Positions 8,944-17,538 of a stretch of 64,000 bases of DNA are shown here, one piece after another (position 1 is the stretch's first letter; every line of letters starts with the position of its first letter). The stretch covers positions 124,001-188,000 of the forward strand of contig JAJDEU010000043.1 in the NCBI GenBank assembly GCA_029259635.1, in the 5' to 3' direction. The notes beneath the pieces are model-generated. The model did no database searches and was not told the origin of the DNA. It saw only the letters and a list, made by a program, of their open reading frames with translations. The DNA comes from Planctomycetota bacterium. GTDB taxonomy: Bacteria > Planctomycetota > UBA1135 > GCA-002686595. The position numbers and the translations under genes were made by a program.

Positions 8944-10386
8944 ATGAACTACGCCTCTCTTCCAACAATCATCCAAGGTGGCATGGGAGCCGGCGTGTCC
9001 GGATGGAAGCTCGCGCGAGCCGTCTCCCGCGCCGGTCAACTCGGCGTTGTAGCCGGGACCGCGCTCGACGTCATTCTCGCGCGCCGCTTGCAGCAAGGCG
9101 ATCCGGGTGGACACTTCCGCCGCGCGCTCGCCCGATTTCCCGTCCCGGGAGTTGCCGAGCGCATCCTCGATCAGTTCTTCCTCCCGCACGGGAAAGACAG
9201 CTCCACTCCCTTTCGCGCCATTCCCCTGCTCAGCACGAAGTCGTCCGGCGAGCGCGAGGATTTAATCGTGGCCGCGAACTTCGCGGAGGTGTTCCTCGCC
9301 AAAGAGAATCACACGCGCCTCATCGGCATCAACTTCCTGGAGAAGATTCAGCTCCCGACCCTGCCCTCAATCTATGGAGCCATGCTCGCCGGCGTCGACG
9401 TCGTCTTGATGGGCGCGGGCTTGCCGCTCTCCATCCCCGGAGTTCTCGACAACTTTGCGGCAGCGCGAACAGCGCGCATAACTCTGGATGTCCGAGGGAG
9501 TGCCAAATCGTCGTCGCACGAGCTTCACTTCGACCCCAAAGAGTTCTGTCCGGGCGTGGCGCCGACGCTCCGTCGCCCCGACTTCTACGCGATCGCCTCG
9601 TCGGCCATCGTCGCCTCCGTCATGGCGCGCAAATCGACGAGCCAGGTAGATGGACTCGTTATCGAAGAATCCTCTGCCGGCGGTCACAATGCGCCGCCTC
9701 GCGGTCCGATGAAGCTCGACGCTCATGGTGAACCCAGCTACGGAGAGCGCGACGTCGTCGACTACGGTGCTATCGAAAAGCTCGGCCTGCCGTTCTGGTT
9801 GGCGGGCTCCTACGGAACCGCCGATGCCTTGGAACGAGCGCAAGAACTCGGCGCCGTCGGAGTACAGATCGGAACTCCTTTTGCCTTCTGCGATGAGTCC
9901 GGAATTACGAGCCGTCTGAAAGCCCGCGCTCTTCGTCGAATTCGCGCCGGCAACGATCACGTGCACACCGACCCCCTAGCGTCGCCGACGGGCTTTCCCT
10001 TCAAGGTCTTCGAACTTCCAAACACGATGTCCGAACCCGGCATCTTCGAGCGCCGCGAGAAGCTGTGCGATCTCGGTTACCTGCGGCACGCCTACGAGAA
10101 GTCGGACGGCCGAGTGGGTTGGCGTTGCCCCGGTGAGCCGACGCATGTGTTCTTGCGAAAAGGCGGAAAGCCCGAAGAGATCAGCGGCAGAAAGTGTGTG
10201 TGCAACGGACTGCTCGCCAACATCGGTCTCGCTCAGCTGCAACCGAGCGGAGTTGCAGAAGAGCCTCTGCTAACCTCGGGAACCGATACCAGCACCGTGC
10301 GGGCGCTGGTTTCCGAATGCGGGATGCGTTATTCCGCCGAAGACGTCATCGAGCACATCCTCGGCGCCACCGCCACCGCTCCCTGA
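8944..10386 (+). CDS. Nitronate monooxygenase / 2-nitropropane dioxygenase family flavoprotein
   Basis: This 480-residue protein opens with the TIM-barrel FMN-binding signature PTIIQGGMGAGVSGWKLA. It continues with GLVIEESSAGGHN (the catalytic-loop SAGGH region) and GAVGVQIGTPFAFCDES (phosphate-binding region), all typical of nitronate monooxygenases, which oxidise toxic alkyl nitronates with FMN and oxygen. It is longer than the usual 320-360 residues. The extra part includes a cysteine-containing segment WRCPGEP...GRKCVCNGLLANIGLAQ at about 395-440, which could bind a metal. The gene is divergent from narK. A role in handling nitro compounds near a nitrate-respiration locus is possible, but the substrate cannot be read from sequence. 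Confidence 0.8.
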   Translation: MNYASLPTIIQGGMGAGVSGWKLARAVSRAGQLGVVAGTALDVILARRLQQGDPGGHFRRALARFPVPGVAERILDQFFLPHGKDSSTPFRAIPLLSTKSSGEREDLIVAANFAEVFLAKENHTRLIGINFLEKIQLPTLPSIYGAMLAGVDVVLMGAGLPLSIPGVLDNFAAARTARITLDVRGSAKSSSHELHFDPKEFCPGVAPTLRRPDFYAIASSAIVASVMARKSTSQVDGLVIEESSAGGHNAPPRGPMKLDAHGEPSYGERDVVDYGAIEKLGLPFWLAGSYGTADALERAQELGAVGVQIGTPFAFCDESGITSRLKARALRRIRAGNDHVHTDPLASPTGFPFKVFELPNTMSEPGIFERREKLCDLGYLRHAYEKSDGRVGWRCPGEPTHVFLRKGGKPEEISGRKCVCNGLLANIGLAQLQPSGVAEEPLLTSGTDTSTVRALVSECGMRYSAEDVIEHILGATATAP

Positions 10387-10437
10387 CGCGAGACGCGAAA
10401 ATACAACCCGGCTTTCCAGGTCGTGTATCCTGCGCGG

Positions 10438-11475
10438 ATGAAACCCTTCCTCGCTACTTTCGTTCTCTTCGCGCTGGTCGTGCCAGACGCGGTTCAGCTC
10501 GAAACTAAATACGCTCCCACTGAGGTTCGCCGCACGACCTTCAGCTCTGAAGTCACGACCGCGCTGGTCGAGATGAGCATGATCCAAGATGGCGAGGAGA
10601 TGCCTTCCATGAGTGGCTTCGAGCAGGAGATGGATAGCTCGCGCTCCGGAGCCTTCGTCGAGCGCACGCACAAGGTCGACGGCCATCGTCGGCTCGCCTT
10701 CGAACGCGAGTATTTGAATATCCGCGAGTCGACGTCAATGGAGATGACGAATCCGATGGGCAACACCCCCATCTCCAATGGCCACGATGCCGACAGTCAG
10801 CTCAACGGAATACGCGTGCGCTTCGATCTTGAGGAAGGCGAGTTCGTCGCCAGCTTTCCCGAGCATGAAGAGAGCGAAGAGCATGACGAGGATCTGCTCG
10901 AGGGCCTCGAAGCGGAACAGCCTTGGCCCTTGTTTCTAAGTGAGAACGAGGTCGAGGTTGGCGATCAGTGGGAACTGACTCCTGACTTGATCTGGCGCGC
11001 GATCAAGCTTGGTGGCGAGCTGTCCTTTGAAAAAGAGGCGGGGCCAATGGACGAGCCGTCGCTTGAGATCGACTCGATCGAATTCGAGGGAACGATTACC
11101 GCAAAGCTCGCGGCCGTCGAAGACATCGATGGAAGTCCTCACGCTGAGATCGCTCTCGCCTTCGAAATCGTGGCCGTTCAAGATCTCACCGAGCTCATTG
11201 CCAACTTTGAACCTCCCGAAGATGCCCCGTCTGAAATGATGATGCCCGACTTCGACTCGATGATCACGGAGTCGGCCTACAGCGGGGAAGCGACCTTGAG
11301 CTGGAACATCGAGGCAGGCGCCATGCGGAGCTTCGAAATGGAATACGAGCTTGAATACGTCTATATGATGGAGATCAGTGTCGAGATGGGGCCCGAACTT
11401 ATGGAGATCGAACAGACGATGATCTCCGAAGGCGAAGGAACTCTTTCCGTTACCCAGGAGGTCGAAAGTGAATAA
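10438..11475 (+). CDS. Secreted acidic protein of unknown function
   Basis: A GTG at 10423 gives the longest frame, but the ATG at 10438 begins a clean signal peptide (MKPFLATFVLFALVVPDA) and is preferred. The mature part of about 325 residues is strongly acidic and rich in Glu and Met (for example EHEESEEHDED near residue 145). It has no cysteine pairs or heme motif. I do not recognise a domain; regular beta-type segments suggest a lipid- or membrane-associated periplasmic protein. Its stop overlaps the start of the following thioredoxin-like gene by 8 bases, so the two are probably translationally coupled and may act together. It could be a client or partner of that redox protein, but this is only context. 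Confidence 0.75.
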   Translation: MKPFLATFVLFALVVPDAVQLETKYAPTEVRRTTFSSEVTTALVEMSMIQDGEEMPSMSGFEQEMDSSRSGAFVERTHKVDGHRRLAFEREYLNIRESTSMEMTNPMGNTPISNGHDADSQLNGIRVRFDLEEGEFVASFPEHEESEEHDEDLLEGLEAEQPWPLFLSENEVEVGDQWELTPDLIWRAIKLGGELSFEKEAGPMDEPSLEIDSIEFEGTITAKLAAVEDIDGSPHAEIALAFEIVAVQDLTELIANFEPPEDAPSEMMMPDFDSMITESAYSGEATLSWNIEAGAMRSFEMEYELEYVYMMEISVEMGPELMEIEQTMISEGEGTLSVTQEVESE

Positions 11476-12601
11476 GCGAAGGTTGGGAACAATGGCGGCG
11501 GCGCTGATGGTGCTCGTTACAGTGCCGATGTCTGCGATGGCGATCCTTCCGATGGCGGAGAGTTCACCTGTCGTGGGCAATCGGACGATTGGCGAGGTCG
11601 ACGATGATATTGCCGCTTATGAGAGCGCGCTCGAGACTTGGAAAGCGACCTATGCCGCGACCGAGGATCGCGCCGAGAAGCGCGCGCTGCGCAAGGCTCA
11701 TCCCGCGAGCGTCTTCACCGAGAAGCTGCGCGCTCACTTCGAAGCGGGCGAACTGAAGGCCGCGGTCTGGTGCCTGGAGAACATCAAAGCGCTCGACATG
11801 AAACGCAAGGACCGCGAGGCTCTTCGGCTCGCGCTCTACGACGCACTCATCGTCGACTCGGATCCCGCCCGAAGGGCGTGGACGCTCGAGACGATGATGA
11901 AGGACTCGGCGCTCGCACGCGCGGTGAACTTCACCGGCCTTGAACAACGCGTCGTTCGCTTTCTCGAGAACGAGTCGAACTCCGACGCACGCGGGCTCGC
12001 CATCTTCAAGCTCACGTCGAAGTACATGGGCTCGCGCGACGAGACCGAATCCACGTGGGCTACGGGCAACATCGAGAACCTGCTCAGCTTCGAGCCCAAT
12101 TACAAAGGTCACGCCCTGACGCTGACCGCCGAAATTCGCGAGAAGGCGGAGAAGTTTTTATTCGCCGCCCAGCACTTGGTCGTCGGCAAGATCGCACCCG
12201 ACTTCACCGGCTCGACCATCGACGGAGTTCCTGTCGCTCTTGCCGACACGCGCGGCAAGGTCACCGTCCTCGACTTCTTCGGCTTCTGGTGAGGCCCTTG
12301 CCGTGCGGAGATGCCCACTCTCCAGACGCTGGTCGAGCGTCACGATTCAGAAAAATTCACACTGCTGGGAATCAACACCGGGGATAGCGAAGAGACCTTC
12401 CGCAAGGACTCGGTTGAGCTCGGCGTCACCTGGACTTGCGTCTACACCTACGAAGGCAGGGCCAAGAGCACCGTCGCCGACCTCTATCAGGTCCAGGCCT
12501 ACCCGACCATCTACGTCCTCGACGCCGAAGGTCGCATCCGCTTCAAAGACGTCCGCGGCCAAGCGCTGCTCGACGCCGTCGCGATACTGCTGGCCGAGTA
12601 A
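11468..12601 (+). CDS. TlpA/thioredoxin-like protein, probable selenoprotein with UGPC active site
   Basis: Read straight through, this is a 377-residue secreted protein: GTG start at 11468, signal peptide in the first 26 residues, a helical region to about 240, then a TlpA-like thioredoxin domain. The active site reads F-W-(TGA)-G-P-C-R-A-E-M-P, with TGA at codon 275 exactly where the nucleophilic cysteine of CGPC belongs. The same frame continues for 103 codons with normal thioredoxin features (TLLGINTGD, the cis-proline segment QAYPTIYVLD). A hairpin fitting a bacterial SECIS follows the TGA. Selenocysteine insertion is therefore the best reading. A nonsense mutation or sequencing error (TGC to TGA) is the alternative. 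Routine gene callers would split it at 12292 and 12311. Confidence 0.8.
12302..12328 (+). promoter_or_regulatory. Candidate bacterial SECIS hairpin downstream of in-frame TGA
   Basis: The upper stem GGAGA (12307-12311) pairs with TCTCC (12319-12323) around the 7-base loop TGCCCAC. The lower stem CGT (12302-12304) pairs with ACG (12326-12328) across a 2x2 internal loop. The apical loop begins 19 bases after the TGA and has G as its second base. This agrees with the usual bacterial SECIS description of a short stem, a loop roughly 16-37 bases after UGA, and a G among the first two loop bases. It was found by eye and no folding energy was computed. Confidence 0.55.
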
Positions 12602-12607
12602 CCGCGT

Positions 12608-12728
12608 GAAGGTGTAATACCGAACCCGGTTCATCTCTAAACTTTTAGGTCCCCGCACCCATGGCTGAATGCCATGGGTGCGGGGACCTAAAAGTTTAGA
12701 GATGAACCGGGTTCGGTATTACACCTTC
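12608..12728. repeat. Perfect 58-bp inverted repeat with 5-base loop (REP/MITE-like, also a bidirectional terminator)
   Basis: Bases 12608-12665 are the exact reverse complement of 12671-12728, separated by TGAAT. The arms contain GGTGTAATACCGAACCCGG and a GGTCCCCGCACC core. The element fills the gap between two convergent genes and would fold into a very stable hairpin, so it should stop transcription from both sides. There is no poly-U tract. The perfect symmetry suggests a mobile palindromic unit, such as a REP-type or miniature element, rather than an ordinary terminator. I saw no second copy in the window. Confidence 0.9.
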
Positions 12729-12740
12729 GCGGATGGCGAG

Positions 12741-14771
12741 CTACGGCAACTCGAAGTACATCAACACATCCTCGCCGACGTTCAGGTTGTTGTTGAGGTC
12801 GAGGCCTGAGCCTGTCTCCGAGCCCACGAAGGCCGCGCCGAGCGTACGATCGGTAATGACCAGATCATCGCCGTTCACGGGGTTCGTGGTCGTCGCCATC
12901 AACACCGGGTCGCAGGCGAACAGCGAGTTTCGCACGAGGACGAAGTCCGTCGAGTCGCCGTCGCCGTTGATGTCGGCTCCTTGCGCCGCTTCGCTCACGC
13001 GAAAGTAAGCGGACGAGACATCGACCAAGATGCCGCCATTGCCCGGGGACATCGCGAGCCCCACGCCTGGAAAGAGCATCGTCGAGCCGCCACCAAACCG
13101 CGCAAAGGTCGGCAGCTCGTCGGTCGTATCCGCATCGGCAAAGCTGAGCGACTTGCAGGCCGAGTTGAGCGAGCTCCCGATGACCGACTCCTGAAAGGCG
13201 ATCGCAATTCGATCGAACTCGGGCTCGTCGTTCATCCAAGCCGCGCCGACGAAGTCCCCGCTGTGCATGAAGGTCCAGGTCGTCAAGGTCGTGCTACTCG
13301 GATCGATCCACCCGACGAGGTTTTGCGTCTTGAGCGAGTCCATATCGATATCGTTATCGTCCATCATCTCGCTGGCGACGATGACGAACCGATCCTCCAC
13401 CGAAGCGAGCCCTTCGGACGGTCCCGGAAGCCCCACCGCCAGAGCGTGCAGCTCGGTGGCGAGCCCCGGCGGAAGAATATCCGCCATGGGATCCGTCGGC
13501 GCGGCGGTCAAGCGCACAACGCCGTCCGTTCCAAAACCCGCGTCGACATCCGAGTTCAAATTGCATTCCGCCGATGCTTCGTCGCTGACGACCGCGACGA
13601 AGCCCTCGATCACGGCTAGGCGATCCGGCTCTATTCCCGCCGGGTCGCGTCCCACCAAGCCTGTATTACGCGGCGGATTGGTCCCCGAGTTCGCGAACCA
13701 GGCTTCGAAGTAGAGGAAGTGCATCACCGAATCGGTCGCGTCCGTATCGGGCGTCGTGCACTGAGTCGGGTTCCAAGCCGTTCCCACGAACGGTGCGCTC
13801 GTGCTGTCGTTCAGGTTCATTCCGCCTTCGTCATTCTCGCTGACGAAAAACCCGACGAGCCAATCGTTACCCGCGTCCACGAGGCGCGCTCGGACCGGCG
13901 AGTACGCCGGCGGCACGAGCGACATGCGCAGCGGAATCGCGAGCCCGACATTCTTGATCCCGCGCCCCGGATTCAACCCGTCGAGCAAAGCCAAGACCGC
14001 GGTGTCCAGCATGTCGGTATCCCCCGCGTTCAACTGCAGCATCTCGACCGTCTCGTCATAGGCGAGGATCAAGAGCCCGTCCGGATCGGAAGCCACGATG
14101 CGCGGCCGACGCGGTCCCGTATCGGTATGCGTCACCGCCATCGGAGTCAACGGCGCCGTGGGATCCAGCATGTTCAGCGAGGTGGCGCCGCTCGCGAGCA
14201 TCCCCGAAGCGATGTTGCTGCTGTAGTACAGGAGCCCCTCATGCGAGATCGCCGCTAGCGAGGGCGCAACCACCGCCGGATCGAGGTCGTCGACGTAACA
14301 AGCACCGCTCGCTTTGCACATCCCCATCCCGTTCGCAACTCCCGCGGTATCGGATGACCAGTGCACCAGCACCAAGTCGTCCTTCCCTCCGTCGCCGTTC
14401 CAATCGAAATCGTCGTCCGCCTCGACTACTTCGAGATAGATCTCATCGCCAACGATGTGAGCGGCACGCGCAGCAACGCCGAGCGGAAACACCGATCCGC
14501 CCGTGATGCTCACCGCCACTGCGACGGAATCCATCGTGTCGGCGTCGCCGTTCAAGCTCCCCGGTGAAATCGCCGGCGCCATCGGGCTCTCGTCCTCGAA
14601 GTAGACGACCCAGTTCCCGCGAACCTCGATTCGAAGGGTTGTGTCAACAGCTCCCTGTGACACCCGTACAACAAAGGCCTGATTTCCATCTCCGTCATTG
14701 CCTGAACAGGCAGAGCCGCACAGCACAAGCGCGGAGAGGCAGAGAGCGAAGAGAGCTTGAGATCGATTCAT
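12741..14771 (-). CDS. Large secreted lipoprotein of unknown function
   Basis: The frame is open to 14969, but the ATG at 14771 begins a clear lipoprotein signal (MNRSQALFALCLSALVLCGSAC, lipid-modified Cys at about 20-22), giving 676 residues. The mature protein is Asp/Gly-rich with segments such as DDDFDWNGDGGKDDLVLV and DINGDGDSTDFVLV. These resemble calcium-binding DxDxDG loops as in dockerin or FG-GAP-like beta-propellers. Repeated LVHWSSDT- and LVGWIDPSS-like strands suggest a propeller. I do not recognise the family. It converges on the selenoprotein gene across the inverted repeat and diverges from a radical SAM gene 156 bases away. Surface display is likely. Confidence 0.75.
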   Translation of the reverse strand: MNRSQALFALCLSALVLCGSACSGNDGDGNQAFVVRVSQGAVDTTLRIEVRGNWVVYFEDESPMAPAISPGSLNGDADTMDSVAVAVSITGGSVFPLGVAARAAHIVGDEIYLEVVEADDDFDWNGDGGKDDLVLVHWSSDTAGVANGMGMCKASGACYVDDLDPAVVAPSLAAISHEGLLYYSSNIASGMLASGATSLNMLDPTAPLTPMAVTHTDTGPRRPRIVASDPDGLLILAYDETVEMLQLNAGDTDMLDTAVLALLDGLNPGRGIKNVGLAIPLRMSLVPPAYSPVRARLVDAGNDWLVGFFVSENDEGGMNLNDSTSAPFVGTAWNPTQCTTPDTDATDSVMHFLYFEAWFANSGTNPPRNTGLVGRDPAGIEPDRLAVIEGFVAVVSDEASAECNLNSDVDAGFGTDGVVRLTAAPTDPMADILPPGLATELHALAVGLPGPSEGLASVEDRFVIVASEMMDDNDIDMDSLKTQNLVGWIDPSSTTLTTWTFMHSGDFVGAAWMNDEPEFDRIAIAFQESVIGSSLNSACKSLSFADADTTDELPTFARFGGGSTMLFPGVGLAMSPGNGGILVDVSSAYFRVSEAAQGADINGDGDSTDFVLVRNSLFACDPVLMATTTNPVNGDDLVITDRTLGAAFVGSETGSGLDLNNNLNVGEDVLMYFELP

Positions 14772-14927
14772 GGCTTCGAATACAGAGACGGCGACAGAAT
14801 TCGGGAGCGCAATGGGTGGTCGAAAGAATCGCGCGCGGTCGAACACAATAGCGAGTGCCAACGACGGGCAGGCGAATTTTCGGGCTCTTGAAGTTGGAAC
14901 TGTGTTGCACCGCCCGACGAGCGGAGG

Positions 14928-16796
14928 ATGATGGAATCCATGCGCGTCCTCCTCGCCTCCTCGCCCCATCGAGATACCTTTGGATATTCGATGCCTCCGC
15001 CGGGGTTGCTCAGGCTCGGCGGCGAGCTCTTGCGCCGAGGATGGGAGGTCCGATTGGAGGACTTGGCCTTTCGGCTGGCGAAGGGCGAGCTGCGCGGCGA
15101 TGACGAGATGTGTGCGGATGCGGCACGCTGGCTCCAGAGAGATGGCGCCCCCGAAGTGCTCGGGCTCTCCACCATGGGCGCCACTCTGCCGGCAGCGATT
15201 GAGATCGCACGTTTAGTGCGCGAATGCTCGCCTTCCACGTTCATCGTGCTCGGTGGTCCGGGCACGCACGGATCGGACGCCGCGCTCCTCGAGCGCTTTG
15301 ACTTCATCTCGGCCATCGTTCGCGGCGAGGGCGAAGAGACGTTGCCGGAGCTTCTCGAGCGGCTGGCGAGCGGCGACTCACTCGATGGAGTCGCGGGCCT
15401 GACCTGGAGAGCGAGCACGGGTGAGGTCGTTCGAGAGGCCGACCGACCGCCCATCGCCGACCTCGGTCAGCTCGCCGACTACGCGCGCTCGCTCCTGCCC
15501 CCGCTCTCCAGCTATAAGGCCATCACCGGGTTCGAAGACGGACTCACACCGATCGACTCCGGGCGTGGTTGCGTCTACGACTGCAGCTTCTGCACGATCG
15601 GCCGCTATTGGGGACGTCGCTCGCGCACGCTTCCGGTCGAGCGACTGATCCGAGAGGTGCTCGAAGTTCGCGAGCTCGAGAGCGCCAAGAGCGCGTACCT
15701 GTGTCACGACATTTTCGGCGCGGACCGCGAGTACGCGATCGACTTTTGCGAGTCTCTGATCGCACTCGGCGCACCGGTGCCGTGGGAGTGCCGCGCGCGC
15801 GTGGATCACATCGACGAAGAGCTGTCCGAGCGCATGGGGCGCGCGGGTTGCTATCGCGTGTTGTTCGGAATCGAGTCCGGCGATCCGGCTCTGCGAAACG
15901 CGCACGATAAACATCTCGATGCGAAGCTCGACGTGTTGGGGCGCATCGAAGCGTGCTCCAAGAACGGCGTCATTCCGATCCTCTCGATCATCTTGGGGCT
16001 GCCGGGCGAAGACGAGGACGCGCTCGCCCGTTCGCTCGACTTCGCGGCCCAGGCGGGACTCGCGAGCGGAGTTCAGCTCTCCTTCCACCTGGTCAACCCG
16101 CAACCCGGATGCGGACTGGGCGAACAGTACGGCGCCGACTCGAGTCCCCTTGAGGGCATTCCGCCCGACATGGCACTCGGCGCTGGCGAGACGAAACCCG
16201 AGCGCGAGTTGATCGCCGCTCATCCCGATCTGTTCTCGACGTGGTCGCTGCTCACCTCTCTGCCCGGCGGCGAAGTTCACCTCCGCAACCTCCACGAGAT
16301 CACAAAGCGCGTGCCCGATTTGTTGATGCGCTATCCTCGTACTTTCCTCGCGCACTGCCGCCGAACCAACGAACGCGCGCTCGACGTACTCCGCCGACTT
16401 CAATCCTTCGGTCGCTCCTTCGAGGCTTTCACGCGCATCGAACGCGACGACCTTCTCGACGGCATCATGGCCTGGGAACAATGCGTTCTGCGTGCACCGT
16501 TGCGCCGCGCCAACTCCTCCGGGCGGCTCTATCCCGATCGCGTACTCGTAAACTTCGAGCCCAGAGAGCTCACGGACTGGCTGCGCGGGAAGACCCAACA
16601 ACCTCCCGTCGAGCAGACCGTTCACCTCGCGATCCTCGCTTCCGAACGCGGCGTGCGAACGAATCGAATCAGCGCCGACGTGTGGGATGTGCTCGAACAG
16701 GCCGAAGCTCTTGAGGAGCAGAGCCCCGAGACGACAGCGGCTCCCGAGCTCTCCGAAGCACTCGCTCAACTCGTCTCGGCGGGCGTCATCGGCTAG
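14928..16796 (+). CDS. B12-binding-type radical SAM protein
   Basis: This 622-residue protein has an N-terminal Rossmann-like cobalamin-binding region (about 1-150; FIVLGGPGTHG). The radical SAM barrel follows, with Cys215, Cys219 and Cys222 in RGCVYDCSFC as the canonical CX3CX2C cluster site. The barrel has the expected SAM-binding segments (FGIESGDP, LSIILGLPGEDEDA). The C-terminal region of about 120 residues ends in a winged-helix-like segment (DVWDVLEQAEAL...AQLVSAGVIG), comparable to the end of the second radical SAM protein at 20913. Cobalamin radical SAM enzymes commonly methylate unactivated carbons; the substrate here is unknown. Starts at 14928, 14931 and 14940 are all possible. 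A sulfotransferase-like gene follows after 5 bases. Confidence 0.88.
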   Translation: MMESMRVLLASSPHRDTFGYSMPPPGLLRLGGELLRRGWEVRLEDLAFRLAKGELRGDDEMCADAARWLQRDGAPEVLGLSTMGATLPAAIEIARLVRECSPSTFIVLGGPGTHGSDAALLERFDFISAIVRGEGEETLPELLERLASGDSLDGVAGLTWRASTGEVVREADRPPIADLGQLADYARSLLPPLSSYKAITGFEDGLTPIDSGRGCVYDCSFCTIGRYWGRRSRTLPVERLIREVLEVRELESAKSAYLCHDIFGADREYAIDFCESLIALGAPVPWECRARVDHIDEELSERMGRAGCYRVLFGIESGDPALRNAHDKHLDAKLDVLGRIEACSKNGVIPILSIILGLPGEDEDALARSLDFAAQAGLASGVQLSFHLVNPQPGCGLGEQYGADSSPLEGIPPDMALGAGETKPERELIAAHPDLFSTWSLLTSLPGGEVHLRNLHEITKRVPDLLMRYPRTFLAHCRRTNERALDVLRRLQSFGRSFEAFTRIERDDLLDGIMAWEQCVLRAPLRRANSSGRLYPDRVLVNFEPRELTDWLRGKTQQPPVEQTVHLAILASERGVRTNRISADVWDVLEQAEALEEQSPETTAAPELSEALAQLVSAGVIG

Positions 16797-16801
16797 TCCT
16801 C

Positions 16802-17533
16802 ATGCACAGTACCCACCTCGCCATGTGGTCCGGACCGCGCAACATCTCGACCGCGCTCCTGCGTTCCTTCGAGAGTCGCGACGACTGCCAGGTTTGCGAC
16901 GAACCGCTCTACGCGCACTACCTGAAGTCGACCGGACTTGCCCATCCCGGCGCCGAGGAGATCATGCGCGTCCACGAAACCGACTGGCGCAAGGTCGTTG
17001 CCGAGCTGACCGCGCCGTTGCCGCCGCCCGTTTCGCTCGACTATCAGAAGCACATGGCGCACCACCTCTTACCGGAAATCGACCGCGCCTGGCTCGACCT
17101 GATCAATCACGCCTTCTTGATTCGCGATCCCGTCGAAATGCTGATCTCGCTCGACAAGGTGATTCCATCCCCGCGCGTCGAGGACACCGGCTTGCCAGAG
17201 CAACTCGAACTTTACCGCGCCCTCCGCCAAGCCGGGCAACATCCGCCGGTGATCGATTCACGCGATGTCCTGGAGAATCCGCGTGGCGTGCTCACCGCCT
17301 TGTGCCATCACCTCGCGATCGACTTCCAAGACTCGATGCTCTCGTGGAAGCCGGGGCCGCGCGACACCGACGGTTGTTGGGCCGAGCACTGGTACGCGAA
17401 TGTCTACAAGAGCACGAGCTTTGGCGCGTGGCGACCTCGCTCCGAAGCCTTGCCCGAAAAACTAGAATCCGTGCTCGCCGCCTGCCAATTGGCCTACGAC
17501 GAACTCCATGCCGACCGAATTCGAGCGAGCTGA
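16802..17533 (+). CDS. Sulfotransferase-like protein paired with a class IV aminotransferase
   Basis: This 243-residue protein has the P-loop-like PAPS-binding start LAMWSGPRNISTALLRSF (residues 7-24) and the 3'-phosphate-binding region FLIRDPVEMLIS near residue 106. These are typical of sulfotransferase-family proteins often annotated beside branched-chain aminotransferases; in some eukaryotes the two domains are fused. A conserved DEPLYAHY segment follows at about 34. It lies 5 bases after the radical SAM gene and 5 bases before the aminotransferase, so the three form one operon. True sulfo transfer is not proven for this subfamily, and the product may act on a metabolite shared with the aminotransferase. 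Confidence 0.82.
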   Translation: MHSTHLAMWSGPRNISTALLRSFESRDDCQVCDEPLYAHYLKSTGLAHPGAEEIMRVHETDWRKVVAELTAPLPPPVSLDYQKHMAHHLLPEIDRAWLDLINHAFLIRDPVEMLISLDKVIPSPRVEDTGLPEQLELYRALRQAGQHPPVIDSRDVLENPRGVLTALCHHLAIDFQDSMLSWKPGPRDTDGCWAEHWYANVYKSTSFGAWRPRSEALPEKLESVLAACQLAYDELHADRIRAS

Positions 17534-17538
17534 ACGCC

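Noticed and set aside
12311-12601. Separate short thioredoxin gene starting at ATG 12311
   Set aside because: It would lack the N-terminal half of the domain and the first active-site residue. The same frame joins it to the upstream gene through a single TGA.
16687-17538. Upstream extension of the aminotransferase frame
   Set aside because: The extra 284 residues overlap the sulfotransferase-like gene in another frame and are Arg-rich; the aminotransferase begins at 17539 by family length.
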